Positions 53,968 to 57,210 of a stretch of DNA of 57,210 bases are shown one piece after another; position 1 is the first letter of the stretch; each line of letters starts with the position of its first letter. Under the pieces are notes generated by a model. It was not told the origin of the DNA. It was given only the letters and a program-made list of their open reading frames with translations, and did not search any database. The translations under genes were made by a program, and so were the position numbers. The stretch comes from Alphaproteobacteria bacterium (GTDB taxonomy: Bacteria > Pseudomonadota > Alphaproteobacteria > Bin95), in assembly GCA_022827685.1 (NCBI GenBank), contig JAJEIH010000059.1, positions 1 through 57,210 of the forward strand, written 5' to 3'.

Positions 53968-54377
53968 CGTCATGCCCGGACTTGTTCCATTGCCGTCCGG
54001 TTCAGCCATCGGGCGAAGCCGATCGGGGATCGGCCGGGTTTCCCCCCTCCCGCTCGGCGGGAGGGGTCGGGGGAGGGCCTCGCGGCGCGCGCGGACGGTT
54101 GCCGGGCTTCGCCCGCCGGCCTGGCGGCCGGCCCCCTCTCCCGGCCTCTCCCCGCAAGCGGGGAGAGGGGATTTGCGGCCGGCGCTGCTCAGGATGAGGG
54201 ACGCCGGGCGCCGATCCGAGTCTCCATTCCACCGGGTCCTTCGAAACCCGGTTGAAGCCAGGCCATGCGCCCTGTCCGCAAAATCTAAACAGGACAGCAG
54301 TGGACTCGTTCCGGGCATCTCCCTCGGGGCAGGCGCGGCGGCGAAAATGGATGCCCGGAACAAGTCCGGGCATGACG
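53968..54377. repeat. Palindromic intergenic element between phnJ and phnK
   Basis: A 21-bp sequence at 53968-53988 (CGTCATGCCCGGACTTG, then TTCC) recurs as a perfect reverse complement at 54357-54377. The right end is itself a hairpin, ATGCCCGGA-ACAAG-TCCGGGCAT. Inside are further palindromes: CCCCTCCCGCTCGGCGGGAG (then GGG) near 54045, and CCCTCTCCCGGCCTCTCCCC facing GGGGAGAGGGG near 54131-54171. These look like the repeated intergenic palindromes common in GC-rich alphaproteobacteria. No gene is present in 53892-54438. Confidence 0.8.
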
Positions 54378-54438
54378 GGACGGGGACGCCGGGATGGCCG
54401 TTCTGCGATGCAACGCACTTCAACTCCGGTACACCGGC

Positions 54439-55221
54439 ATGATGCCGAAGGCGCCGCCGCTCCTCTCCGCCCGGGGCGTGACGAAATTCTATGGCGGCAT
54501 TCCCGGCTGCCGCGATGTGTCGTTCGACATCTGGCCGGGCGAGGTTCTGGGCATTGTCGGCGAGTCCGGTTCCGGCAAGACGACGGTGCTGAACTGCATT
54601 TCCGCCCGTCTCGAACCCACTTCGGGAACCGTCGAATATGCGACGAGGCATGACGGCCCGGCCGACATCTACCGCATCAGCGAGCCGGTCCGGCGCCTGC
54701 TCATGCGCACCGACTGGGGCTTCGTCCACCAGAACCCGCGCGACGGGCTGCGCATGGAGGTCAGCGCAGGCGCCAATATCGGCGAGCGCCTGATGGCGGT
54801 GGGCGCCCGCCATTACGGCAATATCCGGCAGGCCGCCACCGACTGGCTCGACAAGGTCGAAATGGATACGGGGCGCATGGACGACCTGCCCTTCACCTTC
54901 TCGGGCGGCATGCAGCAGCGGCTCCAGATTGCGCGAAACCTTGTGACCGCGCCGCGCATCGTGTTCATGGACGAGCCGACGGGCGGGCTCGACGTGTCCG
55001 TCCAGGCCCGGCTGCTCGACCTGCTGCGCGGCCTGGTCTCGGACCTCGGGCTGGCGGCCGTCATCGTCACGCACGATCTGGCCGTGGCGCGGCTCCTGTC
55101 GCACCGCCTGCTCGTCATGCGCCGGGGCGAGATCGTGGAAGCCGGGCTGACGGACCAGGTGCTGGACGACCCGCAGCATCCCTACTCGCAACTCCTCGTG
55201 TCTTCGGTGCTCCATCCGTGA
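54439..55221 (+). CDS. phnK: C-P lyase ABC protein PhnK
   Basis: A 260-residue ABC ATPase from ATG 54439 (adjacent second ATG at 54442); the frame is open into the repeat element upstream, but that part is unrelated. Walker A GESGSGKTT, Q-loop VHQNPRDGLRMEVSAGANIG (a PhnK hallmark), signature FSGGMQQRLQIARNL, Walker B IVFMDEPTGGLD and H-loop IVTHD. PhnK binds the PhnGHIJ core and is needed for activity, not for transport. Confidence 0.95.
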   Translation: MMPKAPPLLSARGVTKFYGGIPGCRDVSFDIWPGEVLGIVGESGSGKTTVLNCISARLEPTSGTVEYATRHDGPADIYRISEPVRRLLMRTDWGFVHQNPRDGLRMEVSAGANIGERLMAVGARHYGNIRQAATDWLDKVEMDTGRMDDLPFTFSGGMQQRLQIARNLVTAPRIVFMDEPTGGLDVSVQARLLDLLRGLVSDLGLAAVIVTHDLAVARLLSHRLLVMRRGEIVEAGLTDQVLDDPQHPYSQLLVSSVLHP

Positions 55222-55240
55222 CAGGGAAAGGCGGCATGTT

Positions 55241-55939
55241 GTGACGGCGGCGGTCCGGATAGAGGGCCTGGCGAAGACCTTCATCCTGCACAACCAGGGG
55301 GGCGTGCGCCTTCCCGTGCTGGCGGGCTTCGACCTCGCCGTGGAGCCGGGCGAGTGCGTGGCGCTTCACGGCCCCTCGGGAATCGGCAAGAGCACGGTGC
55401 TCCGCTGCCTGTACGGAAACTACCGGGCCGATGGCGGGCGCATCCTCGTCAGCCATCGGGGCGGTGTCGTGGACATGGCGGCGGCGCATCCGCGCGAAAT
55501 CCTCGCCGTGCGCAACGAGACCCTCGGCTATGTCAGCCAGTTCCTGCGCGTGATCCCGCGCGTTGCGGCGGAAGACGTGGTCGCCGAAACCCTGCGCAAC
55601 CGCGGCGCGGACCGGGAGCGCGCGGCGGAAGCGGCGCGCGCCATGCTGCGGCGGCTCAACATTCCGGCCGCGCTGCACCGGCTGGCGCCGGCCACCTTCT
55701 CCGGCGGCGAACAGCAGCGGGTCAATCTCGCGCGCGTCTTCGTTGCCGACTATCCCGTGCTGCTGCTGGACGAGCCGACGGCGTCGCTGGACCGGGAGAA
55801 CCGGGAGGCCGCCATCGGCCTCATCCGCGAGGCCGCGGGACGGGGTGTCGCGATTGTCGGGATTTTCCACGATTCGGAGGTGCGGGCCGCGGTGGCGACA
55901 CGGACCGTTCCGCTCACCGCCGCAAGGGAGGCGGCCTGA
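55241..55939 (+). CDS. phnL: C-P lyase ABC protein PhnL
   Basis: A 232-residue ABC ATPase, GTG start. Walker A GPSGIGKST, FSGGEQQRVNLARVF signature, LLLDEPTASLD, and PhnL-type segments HNQGGVRLPVLAGFDL and RNETLGYVSQFLRVIPR. With PhnK it forms the ABC dimer on the C-P lyase core; its stop overlaps the phnM start by one base (TGATG). Confidence 0.95.
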   Translation: MTAAVRIEGLAKTFILHNQGGVRLPVLAGFDLAVEPGECVALHGPSGIGKSTVLRCLYGNYRADGGRILVSHRGGVVDMAAAHPREILAVRNETLGYVSQFLRVIPRVAAEDVVAETLRNRGADRERAAEAARAMLRRLNIPAALHRLAPATFSGGEQQRVNLARVFVADYPVLLLDEPTASLDRENREAAIGLIREAAGRGVAIVGIFHDSEVRAAVATRTVPLTAAREAA

Positions 55940-57075
55940 TGACGGACCTCACGATTACCAATGCCCGGATCGTCACGCGGGACGACGTCGTTTCCGGCAC
56001 GGTCGAGGTGGCGGACGGCCGGTTCTCGGAGGTCGGCGAGGGACCGGTCCGCTCCGGCGCGGCGCTCGATTTCGAAGGCGACTTCCTGCTGCCCGGCCTT
56101 GTCGAGCTCCACACCGACAATCTGGAGCGCCATTTCACCCCGCGCCCCGGCGTCGCGTGGCCGGCGGAGGCTGCGGTCCTGGCCCATGACAGCCAGCTCG
56201 CCGCCGCCGGGATCACCACGGCGCTCGACACCGTGCGGATCGGCGGCGGCGACAAGGCCCGCCCGGAGCATCTCTCGGGCATGGCGGATGCCGTGAAGAG
56301 GGCGATGCGATGGGGCGTCCTGCGCGCGGAGCATTTCCTGCATCTGCGCTGCGAGGTCTCCAGCCCGGACCTGATGGCGCATTTCTCGCCCTTCATGGAC
56401 GAGCCTCTGGTCCGCCTGGTTTCCCTGATGGACCACACGCCCGGCCAGCGGCAATTCGTCGATCTCGCCAGGCACCGCGAATACTACCAGGGCCGCTACG
56501 GCCTGAACGACGGCGAGATGGACGACTATGTGAAGGCCAAGCAGCAGGCCCAGCAGCAGTTCAGCGCCCGCCACCGCGCGCTGGTCGTCGAGGCGCTGAA
56601 GGGCCGGGATGTCGCGCTCGCCAGCCATGACGACGCCACGGTCGAGCATATCGAGGAGTCGGTGCGCGACGGCGTCGCCATTGCCGAGTTCCCCACCCGC
56701 CTCGAAGCCGCCGAGGCGGCGCGGCGCCACGGCCTCGCCGTGTTGATGGGCGCGCCCAACCTGGTGCTCGGCGGCTCGCATTCGGGCAACGCCTCGGCCC
56801 TCGATCTCGCCTCCTCCGGGCTTCTCGACATGCTGTCGTCCGACTATGTGCCGTCGAGCACCCTCCAGGGCGTTTTCCTGCTGCGCGACGGCATCCCGGA
56901 CATGACGCTTCCGCGCGCGGCCGCGGTGGCGACGGCCAATCCGGCGGACGCGATCGGGCTGGAGGACCGGGGCGAGATTGCGGAAGGCAAGCGGGCGGAC
57001 TTCATCCGCGTCAGGGAAATCGAGGGCAGCGCCGTCGTGTGCGGCACCTGGCGCGAAGGGCAGAGGGTCGTTTAG
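55939..57075 (+). CDS. phnM: Ribosyl triphosphate pyrophosphohydrolase PhnM
   Basis: A 378-residue amidohydrolase-superfamily enzyme. It opens with NARIVTRDDVVSGTVEV; metal-binding segments are LPGLVELHTDNLERHFTPRP (HxD), then MDHTPGQRQF, LASHDDATVEH and LGGSHSGNASALD. PhnM removes pyrophosphate from alkylphosphonate ribose triphosphate, giving the PhnJ substrate. Length matches the family (about 378). The AT-rich 135 bases after it, to the window end, show no clear terminator or gene. Confidence 0.96.
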   Translation: MTDLTITNARIVTRDDVVSGTVEVADGRFSEVGEGPVRSGAALDFEGDFLLPGLVELHTDNLERHFTPRPGVAWPAEAAVLAHDSQLAAAGITTALDTVRIGGGDKARPEHLSGMADAVKRAMRWGVLRAEHFLHLRCEVSSPDLMAHFSPFMDEPLVRLVSLMDHTPGQRQFVDLARHREYYQGRYGLNDGEMDDYVKAKQQAQQQFSARHRALVVEALKGRDVALASHDDATVEHIEESVRDGVAIAEFPTRLEAAEAARRHGLAVLMGAPNLVLGGSHSGNASALDLASSGLLDMLSSDYVPSSTLQGVFLLRDGIPDMTLPRAAAVATANPADAIGLEDRGEIAEGKRADFIRVREIEGSAVVCGTWREGQRVV

Positions 57076-57210
57076 CCCAAGTTTAACAGACTTTATTAAA
57101 GTTCGTTTATTATCAGCGTGTTAAGAAGCAATATTTTTGCGTGGGGCACTACATTTCAGTTTTTGGGCGTTGGAGGGGGGTCAGACGATCATTTTCCGGA
57201 CGCCTCCGGG

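Overview
The window is GC-rich DNA from an alphaproteobacterium. The evidence is the core gene order rplU-rpmA-obgE-proB-proA-nadD-rsfS-rlmH-ctpA-rppH, the dense tail-to-head overlaps (ATGA and GTGA), and the overall protein style. I cannot name the genus from the sequence.

Two very different halves meet at a tRNA-Ser(CGA) gene (32220-32309, minus). Its 3' end points left, into about 32 kb of accessory DNA. This is the classic layout of a genomic island inserted at a tRNA 3' end; the far end of the island is outside the window. Left to right the accessory half holds: the last codons of an IS66 transposase; a trypsin-like protease; a DUF2513 protein; a RelE-type toxin with an unrecognised partner; a PD-(D/E)XK nuclease followed by a zinc-ribbon/HEPN-like protein; and a leftward operon-like group of AAA+ ATPase, small membrane protein, tRNA-Lys, PIN-like protein, PPP-family phosphatase and an AAA+ ATPase joined to a phage prohead-protease-like domain. 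Next come a tyrosine recombinase gene bracketed by two inverted lox-like palindromes, a (CCTG)17 microsatellite, and a 1590-residue autotransporter with fibronectin III and Calx-beta domains.

Downstream of the autotransporter is a tightly coupled three-gene rightward operon (19734-23591): a divergent DDE-transposase-like protein with four paired-cysteine motifs, a possible winged-helix protein, and a PD-(D/E)XK (AlwI-like) nuclease. A solo relative of the first gene lies at 27818-29701. Between and beyond them are DUF4238, a membrane/secreted gene pair of low GC, remnants of a tyrosine recombinase, IS66 and a YafQ-type toxin-antitoxin pair, an ankyrin protein, a GIY-YIG protein and an AbiTii protein. 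The content looks like a defence and mobile-element island. The best candidates for something undescribed are the 19734-23591 operon, the 6348-11501 group with its embedded tRNA, and the self-flanked recombinase.

The right half is ordinary chromosome: ribosomal proteins L21/L27 and Obg, proline synthesis (proB, proA), an in-frame nadD-rsfS fusion, rlmH, ctpA and rppH; a cyclase and an SDR enzyme; a leftward cluster of uracil-DNA glycosylase, thpR, FIST protein and arylesterase; a divergent Lol/Ybb-like ABC exporter; HigBA; two tandemly duplicated SDR genes; and the carbon-phosphorus lyase genes phnGHIJ, then phnKLM. In this last operon a palindromic intergenic element separates phnJ from phnK, and phased 10-bp CATGACA repeats lie upstream of phnG.
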